The position numbers and the translations under genes are program-made. Below, piece by piece: positions 38,383 through 48,227 of a stretch of 64,000 nt of DNA. How positions within the stretch are numbered: the stretch's first letter is position 1; each line of letters opens with the position of its first letter. The stretch covers positions 1 through 64,000 of the forward strand of contig JAVTVY010020260.1 of the NCBI GenBank assembly GCA_036873755.1, in the 5' to 3' direction. Below the pieces are notes generated by a model. The model ran no database searches and had not been told where the DNA came from. It saw nothing but the letters and a program-made list of their open reading frames with translations. This DNA is from Hanleya hanleyi. Its lineage: Eukaryota; Mollusca; Polyplacophora; Lepidopleurida; Hanleyidae.

Positions 38383-41270
38383 TCACAAGTCCAAGTAAGT
38401 GGTGCTCACACCATCGGCCAACACTTTCCGTTTCGGGTAAAAGAAAGTAAAGGCGTCTCGTTGCTGAATGTACGTCCGCATCTGGTGGTCCACCACACGA
38501 AATCCTCGGTTAGTGCCACTCGCACTGGCCTGGCTTTGCAGCACGTTCAAGTACAAGGCTTTGTCGATGTTGGGATCGCGCCGGCTCACCCCTTTGCAGC
38601 TAAACTTATTTTTGTCTCCCCCGTAACAGTAATACGTCGTGGAGGAGAGACCAATCATAGCATCCCACTCCACTCCAGCTTGAAGAGGCCCGGCGTACGC
38701 TTATCGTACTGGTAATGGTCACGTCGAGGTAGCCACTGGTCCCGTTCCGCTTCATACTGGGTACGTAACTCCGGTTTCACCAGGGACTCCCAATCCGCAT
38801 TAGAGACGGCCATGTAGGCCGAGTCCGTATCCATCTCCATGAAATCATACAGAAACTGGAGCATCTTCAGCTTGGCCACCTGGTACATCCAATCTGCAGG
38901 GGTAGGTTGTAACGGATAGTCTTCTTGGCTAAAGTGACTTCATAGGTGTCGTCATCGATGACCTCCACGGACCGAAACAGAGGAGAATTCACTTTTTTGC
39001 GGGCTTGGGCAGTAGTACCAATGTTCACGTTCACGTGCTTATCCTGGTTCATGACCGTTTTTCCGTAATACCCATTGCCCGTCAACTTCCAAGATTCACC
39101 GATGATGGCCTTACTCGGGTCTTGATCACCTTGACGACGGGCCGACGTCACAATGTCGGCATTCTCCGCAAAACAGCCGTGGGGTACGTATTGTATCACT
39201 TGGTATATTTGGGTAATTTCCAAACCGTGGTTCATGTACCACTGCAGTAAGGGAGTGCCCAGCAAGATTTTCTCGGCCCACATACTACCAATCAACATCC
39301 GACGAGGTTGAGGCAAACACTCGTGTTGCTCCGCATAGGCCCTCATGGTGTCCCCAATATCATCCCGACCCACCAGCGTGTTCTTAAGATGGGAGGACAG
39401 TGGGCGAAGAGGGGCTTGAGAGTGTCGGGAACATGCAAATCACATTCGACAAAGCCGTAGAGGTCCCCCGAACGAATGGCGTCGAACATTTGTGGCAGAC
39501 TCAGGAGTCGCCGACGACTCAACGGGTACTCGCGCTCTTTTAGGAAACGCCGTAAATGGGGCAAGGCCTGGCACATGGTGTGAAATTCACACTCCCACAT
39601 TTCGATCAAATGGTATCCTCTCTCTTTCACATAATCACCGTTCTCCACCGCTTCTTCCCGTAATTCTTCCGGTGTTTTTCCACGTCGTTCGTTGAAGCGT
39701 CCAGCGCTGAAATGACATCTGTGACCGTGCCAATAGCAACCGTAAAATTGGAGTACGGTATGTGTCCTACCCACCAGGGCAAACCCATCGACGGAGAGTC
39801 GACGATCTCCTATGCGCTTCTCTGTGGCGTTGGTTTGGTGTCGTATAGTAATTCCCCGTCGATAGGCTTCCCAATCCAACCACTGATCAGCCAGATGCTT
39901 GTAGGGCGTGCGTTGCGGTGTAAAATGCCGACCTTCCGCCAACCAACGTGTATAATGGCCACTGGGCATAGGTTGGGCCAGAGACCACAGGTACAAGGCA
40001 TTGGCATCGAATCCGATGATCTTAGCACAGGGTTTTCCACTGGGGAGACTAGTGACGTCCTTCTCGTGGTAACGGTGAAAAATAAGACTCGGTCCGCCCA
40101 CAATGTTCTGCTTTAGACAATCATGCATGTCTGCACCTTTTTGCTGTATCAGCGAGAAGTACGTAGGACACGCTTGAAAAAGATGGCGAAGGGCCAGACC
40201 CGGTAAACTCAAGCACTCCTTGAAGATATCGACGTGCATCTCACGACGAAAGAGTTGAACCATTTTCTCGGCCGCTTCCAGGAAAGGAACCACATCTAGG
40301 TTATTATACCATATCAGGAAGTCTCGCAAGGTCTGCATATGTTGATCGTTCCATACCTGCTGTAGTTCCCGGTACGTGTCTTCGGGACATTCCACTTGCT
40401 TCAAATCATCAAAGAAGGCATTCCGGGGTGGCAACTGTGTTTCCTCCAAACAGTCGAGCGTCGATATATACGTGTAAGGGAACCTCCCTTTGGGTTGTGC
40501 ACAGTCATACGCCTTCACCCACTGATCATAGCTATAATTAGGAGCTAAGTAGTTCCGTACATCCAGGAAATGGAGTGATGTGGTAGTGAGGGCCATATGA
40601 GTATTGATCTTCTTGATGACGGACTTGATGGTATTCGCCTGGGCCAAGTAGGGGTAAAGAAATTCCTTCACCATGTTCAAGTCATATCGCCCCGAGTTGA
40701 AACCTAGCACCGGTAACTGGCCTAGATATTGTAGGAAGCGCACTTTCAATTTCTCCGCATACGGTTTCGGTAAGGGCACATCCTGTGACTGCAGGGGCTG
40801 CGACTCGGGCTCCGACTCCGACTCGGACTCTTCATCGTCACAAAACGCTACACCCGGTATAGGAATCCGATCGTCCAGTTGGTCCAGTACGTCCTGGAAC
40901 TTGGACACCAACAATTCTGTACTAGCCGCACTGACTTCCTCTAAATACGCCATCATGCGGCTGATCAACTCATGGGAATCCCCAGTGGACACGAAACACA
41001 CCGGTGCAGCGTCATAGCCAGGTACGTTGCTCGAAATACTCACACTCAGGGGAATATGGCGCTGCGTCCACTGCGTTTTCGCTGAAAACATGTCCATGGG
41101 CTCCAACAGGGCCTCAAAATCGTAACACGCCCGGTAGGGAAAATAACAGTCCGCCTCCGGTATGATCAGACCCTCATCGGCCAGTTCCTGGAAAATAGTA
41201 GGCGTATTATGATACACACCATTGTAGATGATATTGTAGATCAGCGAACGTATTATGTGATGGCGGTTTC
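38383..41270 (-). pseudogene. Protein-primed DNA polymerase B, N-truncated with three frameshifts
   Basis: Read on the minus strand from about 41,270 down in four frame segments that change near 39,390, 38,880 and 38,665. Exonuclease motifs: CYDFEALL and GFNSGRYDL. Polymerase motif A: GFDANALYLW. Motif B: KLTGNGYYGK. Motif C: MEMDTDSAYMA. A KFSCKGVSRR thumb motif follows. About 950 codons remain. The frame runs into a GGACGGACAGACGG microsatellite at 41,271, the tail of a family A repeat. The region before the exonuclease domain is therefore largely missing. It would replicate the element using a terminal protein primer. Confidence 0.92.
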
Positions 41271-44200
41271 CGTCCGTCTGTCCGTCCATCCGTCTGTCCG
41301 TCCGTCCGTCTGTCCGTCCCCCGTGTCCGGTCCATATCTGGAACAGTTTTCTATTTACAGTTCCAATGTTTGGTGAATGGATACCCTACGGGGAGACGAT
41401 GTGTCGCATACCAAAATGAAGGTCGAGGTCACAGGTCAAAGGTCACGGGCCTAAAAAACAGGAAATCACAAGTGTTCGTGTCCGGTCTATATCTGTGAAC
41501 GTTTTCTATCCACAGTTGCAATTTTTTGTGAGTGGATACACCAGGTGAAGACGATGTGTCGCGTACCAAAATTGAGGTCGAGGTCAGAGGTCAAAGGTCA
41601 CTGTTGCCAAAAATCAGGAAATCATTGATCGTGGACAGTTTTCTATCTACAGTTCTAATTTTTGTTGAGTGGATGCCCTAGGGGAGGGACGATGTGTTGC
41701 ATATTAAATGTAGATCAAGGTCAGAGGACAAAGGTCAGTGTGATCGAAAAATCAGGAAATCATTAAAAATTTCTATTTTTTTTGTGAGTGGATTTAATAG
41801 GCGAAAATGAAGTGATGCATACCAAAAATTAGGTCAAGGTCAAAGGTCACTGACTCCAAAATTAGGATTTTTTTAGAAATAACGTTTTTTGTGTCAGTAG
41901 ATACATTAGAGGGACACAATGTGTCACATACCAAAATGTAGGTCACGGTCAAAGGTCAAGGTCACTGTGACCCCAAAATCGTGAAATTGTTAAAAATCAT
42001 GATTTTTTGTGTCCATTGAGAAATTGAGGGGAGACGGTTTGTCATGTACCAAAATTTTGGACAAGGTCAAGGTCAAGGTCACTGTGACCCCAAAATCAGG
42101 AAATTATTAAAACTCATGATTTTTTTGTGTGCATTGATAGATTGAGAGAAGACGATGTGTTGTGTACCAAAATTGAGGTCAAGGTCAAAGATCAAGGTCA
42201 CTGTGACCCCAAAATCAAGAAATCATTATCATTAAAAGTCACATTTTCTTATGTCTGTTGAAGACGAGGTCGTGTAATGCGATGTTGCGTTCTGTCCATT
42301 CATCCATTAACATTTGTCGTTGCCATGTACGTACGTCCGTCTGTCCGTCATCATGTTCTTGTCCGCTGAATATCTGCAGATCTATGAAGTCGGGTCCGAC
42401 CAAACTTTGGTGAGAGCTTCCTGAATGTTGACTGATTAAATGATTAGATTTTCAGGTGGCTATGATGATTTCATGATTTTTAATTATTTTTTTTTATTAT
42501 TTATTGATGGCTCAGCTTTTGCACTGCTATCTATGCCCATCAACATGTTCTTGTCCGCTGAATATCTGTAGATCTATCAAGTCGGGCCCCACGAAACTTT
42601 GGTGAGAGCTTCCTGAATGTTGACTGATGAAATGATTAGATTTTCAGATGGTTATAATTATTTCACGATTTTTTATTTTTTTTAATGTTTTTATTATGTA
42701 TTGATGGCTTAGCTTTTGCACTGTTATCTATGCCCATCGGGAACCCTTGGTTGCATGTTTCACTGTGAATTTTGAAGGTTCCCTGATACATGAAAGATTC
42801 TCATTGAATGAAGGACAACATTTTTTTCTTTAATTTTGCTATTAAATCATTCTATTCTACATCATATGTTTTATCCTAAAACTTTTGCATGAACCATATT
42901 TGTGTCCACACATTTAACTGGTACAACATTTTTATCAATTTTTGTCACCAAACATGTTACTATACCTTGGAAATTATTTAAAACGAGTGATTAGGAGAGC
43001 CCATTTTTAGCCTGACTCTGGGCAATTTTGAACCAGTTTGTATACCTGCAGTTTATTGCCCCCCCCCCCCCAAAAAGAATGATAAGGGTGGGCCTGTGTC
43101 AATCAGTGTGTTTACTTGTAATCACACTTGTGCAATGCATAAATTGCCACTGATAAAGCTACACTTTCTTGCATACTCTAATGCCAGCACACCACTCGCA
43201 TGAAACCTGTCTCTCTTTTGTACGGTGTCCAGGGATTTTTTGCAGGTTCCGATCCCAAACTCCCAGTTCCTTTTCGTAATTCATTATTGAGGGTCCAATT
43301 TTTTAAAGTGAATTTCGGCGCAAATAGCCTGTGATCACTCACAGAACAGAGGTTCATTAACATGAAATTCAATACTCAGCTATGCAATCGGATCGATATT
43401 GAGGATCCCAGAGGCTTTTTCTGGTATTTTCCTTCAGAAATCCTTTCAAATTAAACAACAACAACACTTTCATTTTTTGTTTCATTTGAGTTTTGGGCGC
43501 CCAGCATATGTTTTCCGAAACAAAGTTGGCTCTAGATGCAGCCCTGATCCTACTTGACTAAAAAAAACGAGCTGAGGGGTCCACGCACCTTTTAGGTGCT
43601 TGCCTGCAATTCATGTTGTCCATGAGATAGCTCTAGTTTTAAGGTATGGATTGGTACCAAACTTTGAGTATACCTTACTCGCGTGGCAAAGTGGAGCCAT
43701 ACATATGACATCAATTTGTCAAAGGTCTAGGTTGCAGTCCCCCAAAGCTGAATCAAGCTTACGCTGACTAAATGTGTTGGAATATTGTTGGAATATTCGA
43801 AGTTCTTTCCCCTGCATTTATATAGTATTGCACTGTGATGTTGTCTCCCATGTTTGAAACGCTTCATTCAGTTAAACTGTTGTGAAATAAAAACCATACA
43901 TTTACTAATTTAACGGGGAGAGGAATCCTTTATGAACTTCACACCTGTTTATTAACTCAAGAACAAAGGTTTACTTCATCACTTTCTTCTTCCTTCATGA
44001 CTTTCTCTCGTCTGAAAGGAATCCATTTGCAGGAAAACTATTATTTTCTTGTGTTTGACTATTGTCGATATCAGTGTGGGATATGTGAGCTCTCAGCTCT
44101 TGCTTCAAGGTCAACTAGTTACCAAGAGTTAAGTTCATTTTAGTTTATCATTCAATATAAGATGTGAAAAATGTTACATTCTCATAAGCAAAAAATTGTA

Positions 44201-44316
44201 GACTTTTCTCTGGATTGCTAGATCAATTGGAATCAAGGCTATTAAACAACCTTGAAATTTGAACCAATGTAATTTCAGATATACGGGCGTATATTGAAGC
44301 CCCTTGGACTCTTGTT
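41271..44316 (-). repeat. Family A repeat, right copy (inverted)
   Basis: Reverse complement of the 11,487-14,350 family A copy, with the GGACGGACAGACGG tail at 41,271-41,330 against the polymerase gene and the AGAGTCCAAGGGGCTTCAAT head at about 44,290-44,316. Exact GGTCACTGTGACC palindromes lie at 41,960, 42,077 and 42,196. It lacks the SINE present in the left copy but carries its own 1.3 kb insertion. Confidence 0.75.
42325..43619. other. Insertion inside the right family A copy
   Basis: Sequence absent from the equivalent point of the left copy (between TTAACATTTGT and GTCCATG). It has a microsatellite start (GTACGTCCGTCTGTCCGTC) and two tandem copies of a unit of about 190 bp (TGTTCTTGTCCGCTGAATAT, TTTGGTGAGAGCTTCCTGAA), at 42,352-42,480 and 42,545-42,680. 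No coding frame. Confidence 0.6.
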
Positions 44317-45167
44317 CAAGATATTCTTATTGCTGTTGTGCTAAAATGTCCACAGTGTAGCTTGTTGTTTTCGGACTAGGATCGATTGCCGCTTCTGTAC
44401 CTAGTTGTACTTTTCCTCGGACACTCGCCATATCCACCCGCTAACTAAGAACGCTGTTCTGTCGGTTTATTTGTCATTGTGACTGAGTCATATCACAACT
44501 TGTTTCGACAAGCAAACTGCAATCATGACGAAAGGAAAACCTGTTTTACTTAAAAGACATTTACTGAATCCTGTGTTCGTTGTCAATTATTTTTCTTGCT
44601 GATGTTGAAATTCACTACTGTCACCTGCGAAGCTTTTCAGGAGAGTGACTGAAACACTCGCCAACACTCGCTTGATGCCAAAGTTAGGAGAGTGACGATG
44701 CCAAAGTTAGGAGAGTGACGAATCACTCGCCTTTGATTTACTCCTCGGGAGGCCTGCTCTAGCATTTACGAAATCTCGGCCAAAGTTGAGGTTGGAAATA
44801 GATGATGAATGATGGCCCTACAGTTTAATTTCAAACCCAAATTTTTATCTAGAAAAAACAGATTCTTGTATTAAATTGGCAAAAGTATTAAACCTGTCGT
44901 GCTTGGTGGAGACAGCTAAAAACAAATTATGTAACAAACAAGACATATTTGCTGAGAAAACAACTTGTTCTTGTTTCTTTATTATTTTTTTGTATTAATT
45001 TACGCCTAAGCCAAGGTCACTGTTTTCACTGAACGACCTCCGTGGAATGGTGATGGGAGCACTGCGATCAGATACATCTCATGATCTCCCCTCAGCCCCC
45101 CTCAGCCCCCCTCCCCCCTCACTTTGATTTTAGCCCTGCGACTTTTGCAGCATGAATTAAAGCGACA
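44317..45167. other. Non-coding, nothing recognised
   Basis: Contains a short duplication of ATGCCAAAGTTAGGAGAGTG (44,677 and 44,699) and a C-rich patch at 45,090-45,120. No gene seen. Confidence 0.45.
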
Positions 45168-47124
45168 CACATGTAACGGTTAACCGTTTGTGATTGGACT
45201 GTTCGAATCGGAGGGGGGTGTGTCACCGCTGGGAGGATGAAAGAGCCAGTTCGGGAGCGCCAGTGGTTGGAAATGCATTCCCCCGTGGTTCTCGCTTACC
45301 AGCGCGAGATAGGTGTTGCCTTTTATGTGGAAAATTCTTTACGGACTATGGATTGGGATGGCATTCCCATTTATGGACTATGAACTGTAATTTCGCTGTG
45401 AAGGCGATTTTCCGGGTGTTCGCAACGGCGCCAGGGGATGAAGAGTGGCCCCGGCTATATAAGCTCGAGCAGACGGAGGGAGCGTGTTCAGACCAGAAAG
45501 ACAGCGCTTAAAGCACGTCCAGGTACAGCCTGTAACTTTCGATTTCGGCGTAATTTACGGTTGGGCCGTAAATGCAGTTGTTTTGGCCTGGGAGTCTAAA
45601 AGCTTGTACAATCATGTAGCTAGTGTAACCTGTGAAAACACGCCAATCCAATGAGAATTTGCCAGCTCGCATTTTCGGTGTGGAAACGTGTTTGTGGTTA
45701 TGCTATAGTTTAGGAAACACGACAGCGTGGCGTGTCTAGTATAGTTGTGGGGTATTTTGTAATACTGTAATGAGACATGTGTTTGCCCGTAGCACATTCA
45801 GGCAACTCGCATGGTCTAACTTCAGTATAAAATAAGGCTTTTAGGTCTATACCAGTAGGTTGATAAGTTCGACATTATTGCTGTGCTATCCCGCTGCACT
45901 GGGACTAAAGCCACAATATTTAGATGTCGATCTTGTTGACCGTGAAGCGGTATATGACAAAAGTTAGGGATTCCCTCCACCCCCTGAAATATGCAACTGC
46001 ACTAAATACAGAGGTAAATCAACCAAGTTTCCCCCTGCCATAATCCTACGACGTATCGTGTAGCCTGTTTATTCGGCGCAGACGGCCGGGCAACGCTATA
46101 CGGGAAGGAAACGGTCGCAGTTATTACAGCCGGCGGTGCGAGTCAAGGCACAGGCGGACGAGCCGTTTTCGTCGGGAAACATCGATAAACTGGGCCGGAC
46201 GCTTTGGGAGCAAGAAAGGTCGCAGACAGTTACACAGACGGCGTATAGCTGGCCAAAGACAAGTTACAGATACAGCTCACAGATCACACAAGAAAGATAC
46301 AGAACACAGATTCCACAAGAAGGATATGTGTATTTATCACACATTACAAGCAAATCAAGACACACAGATCATAAACAGTACAGTACAAGTCCAGACCTAC
46401 AGATCACAGATTATACAGTCAAGAAAGCTACAGAACACAGATCCCACAAGAAGGATATTTGTATTTATCACACATTAAAGAAAGATACACAGAGCACAGC
46501 CCACACAGAAAAAGACAAGACATACAGATCACAGACCGCACAGTAAAGGCAAGTTACGGTGCAGGCGGGCTTCGTTTTACCGATGTAAAAGTGGTAACAA
46601 GACTTACAGACTGTACAGTCAAGCCAAGGCACAGATTACAGCCAGTGAAGAACAGACAGGGTCAAAGACAAGATACAAGTTACAGACAGTAAAGAAAAGA
46701 CAAGGCACAGCACAGACAGGCTTCCCCTCCCGAGAAACGTTGACTAAACGTGAAATCTATAGACCTGCGACCGGGTCGCCAAAGGTCGCAGAAGGTCGCT
46801 AAAGGTCGCAGAGGGTCGCCAATGACAGTGACATGCAGTAATGATGTTTCATCGGTACCAGATGAAATGGTAATACAATATATACCCAAGTAATTGTCCT
46901 GACGGTCACGGAGAGTGAGTGGTGCGTGATACTTACCTGAGAGATCGTCGTGAAGTTGTGCAGTCACAGGCCGTGCCTATAGACGGGTCGCAGCAGCCGT
47001 AAGGGTTGAGACGCCGGGCTATACTTACCTGTGCGGGAAGCAGACTGGTGAGCTGACAAGTTAGGGTCAGGCTCCGACGACTGGGGGTGAAGAACACGCC
47101 GGGTTGGCACGTCTCTGGAGAGAG

Positions 47125-47419
47125 CGTCACTGCCGTGACGTTCCAACGACTGGGTGTCGTATCTGGAGAGAGCGTTACCGCGTAACGTTCCAACGGGCCG
47201 TGACGTTTCAGCGACTTGAGGCCATATCTGGAGAGAGCGTCACTGCCGTGACGTTCCAACGCCTGAGGGTATATATATATTGGGGAGAACGTTACCGCCG
47301 TAACGTTCCAACGGGCCTTGACGTTTCAACGACTGGGTGTCTTGTCTGGAGAGAGCGTTATATCCTTAACGTTCCAACGACGGGGTGCCATCCCTGGGGA
47401 GAGCGTTACCCCCGTAACG
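47125..47419. repeat. Array of short palindromes with covarying arms in the LTR
   Basis: Six units each followed by TTCCAACG. The arms are CGTCAC/GTGACG (47,125; 47,238), CGTTAC/GTAACG (47,173; 47,290; 47,404) and CGTTA/TAACG (47,356). When one arm changes C to T, the other changes G to A. The 3' LTR has the same array at about 55,613-55,908. Confidence 0.8.
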
Positions 47420-47636
47420 TTCCAACGACGGAGGAAGAGAATGGCCAGCAGCCAGGCCGCCCTTATCCCCAGAAGAGAAGGGCCAGCAGCCAGGCCGCCC
47501 TTATCGCGCATAGACATAAAGCACTATATTAACTATAAAGCTATATGCATACACTCTCATATATATATTATTGCCATATAACATCAAGCTTAAACTGCAC
47601 ACATTCTCTTCTATTATCCACATATACACCAGGGAT

Positions 47637-47806
47637 ACGTATCCGTTAACTTTATATGCACACACCAAGTGTACGTATCCGTTAACTTTATATGCACACA
47701 CCAAGTGTACGTATCCGTTAACCTTATGTCACACACCAAGTGTACGTATCCGTTAACCTTATATGCACACACCAAGTGTACGTATCCGTTAACTTTATAT
47801 GCACAC
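47637..47806 (+). repeat. 36 bp tandem repeats in the 5' LTR
   Basis: About four and a half units of GTATCCGTTAAC, TTTATATGCACACACC and AAGTGTAC, one of them shortened by two bases (CTTATGTCACAC). The 3' LTR has one extra, regular unit (56,087-56,258). Confidence 0.85.
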
Positions 47807-48167
47807 CCCCTCTCATATCACGTGTATATATACGTTAAGTTTATTTGCATACACTCTCCTAGTGTCTGTACATATATGTAAATATTATAACGGTACATCT
47901 CCTTAGACATTCTGTCTAAGCCACGCGGTTCTACGCTATTATTTGTAACCGCGTATACTATTTGTGCAGAATATACCATAATAGACCTTTACATTAGCGT
48001 CAGTCATCCTTATAGGGTTGTGATCATCTCTTCGAGCCCCGGATCTCTACTAGTGAAGGGGTTAACGACGGTGACGGCCAGAATGCCAGTGGGCAATCCC
48101 GGTTATTGATTCGTTTTCTTGTAAACACAACGACTGGTCCTGCTCGTACACGTTACACGTAGAAAAC

Positions 48168-48186
48168 TGGTGGCAGCGGTAGGATC
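48168..48186 (+). promoter_or_regulatory. Primer binding site (tRNA-Leu type)
   Basis: TGGTGGCAGCGGTAGGATC, 10 bp after the 5' LTR. It is complementary to a tRNA 3' end ATCCTACCGCTGCCA plus CCA, close to remembered animal tRNA-Leu(AAG) ends. Confidence 0.7.
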
Positions 48187-48227
48187 TGGCCTGATCTACA
48201 ACAGAAGAGAAGAACCGACTACTAGAT

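Larger units (their letters stand above)
16900..41270. mobile_element. Polinton/Maverick (adintovirus-like) element, defective, with DIRS insertion
   Basis: Diagnostic genes seen: chromodomain retroviral-type integrase, FtsK/HerA-type ATPase, adenain-like protease, double-jelly-roll-type major capsid protein, penton-like minor capsid protein, and protein-primed DNA polymerase B in convergent orientation. Without the 6,440 bp DIRS insertion it is about 17.9 kb, within the usual Polinton range. The left boundary is approximate. The right boundary is where the polymerase frame meets a family A repeat, so the right terminal inverted repeat and polymerase N-terminus are lost. Several genes carry frameshifts. 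An extra left region encodes CARD-like, RING and PC4-like proteins. Confidence 0.9.
45172..48157 (+). repeat. 5' LTR
   Basis: 2,986 bp. It contains ACAGATCACA-rich degenerate repeats (46,240-46,700), GGTCGC repeats (46,755-46,820), a palindrome array (47,125-47,419) and 36 bp tandem units (47,637-47,806). It has a doubled AGAAGGGCCAGCAGCCAGGC block at about 47,445-47,500 that is single in the 3' LTR. A CGGCTATATAAGCTCG sequence near 45,451 is a plausible promoter TATA box. Confidence 0.93.

Noticed and set aside
44317..45167. Continuation of the polymerase N-terminus beyond the family A repeat
   Set aside because: No minus-strand frame or polymerase-like motif is present there.
46136..47881. 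Small frames inside the LTRs, repeated at 54,609-56,332
   Set aside because: They arise from LTR tandem repeats, are duplicated in both LTRs, and match no domain known to me.
38250..48186. The Polinton tRNA-Leu as primer donor for the gypsy element
   Set aside because: Its 3' end (CCTACTCCTGACA) does not match the primer site complement (ATCCTACCGCTGCCA).
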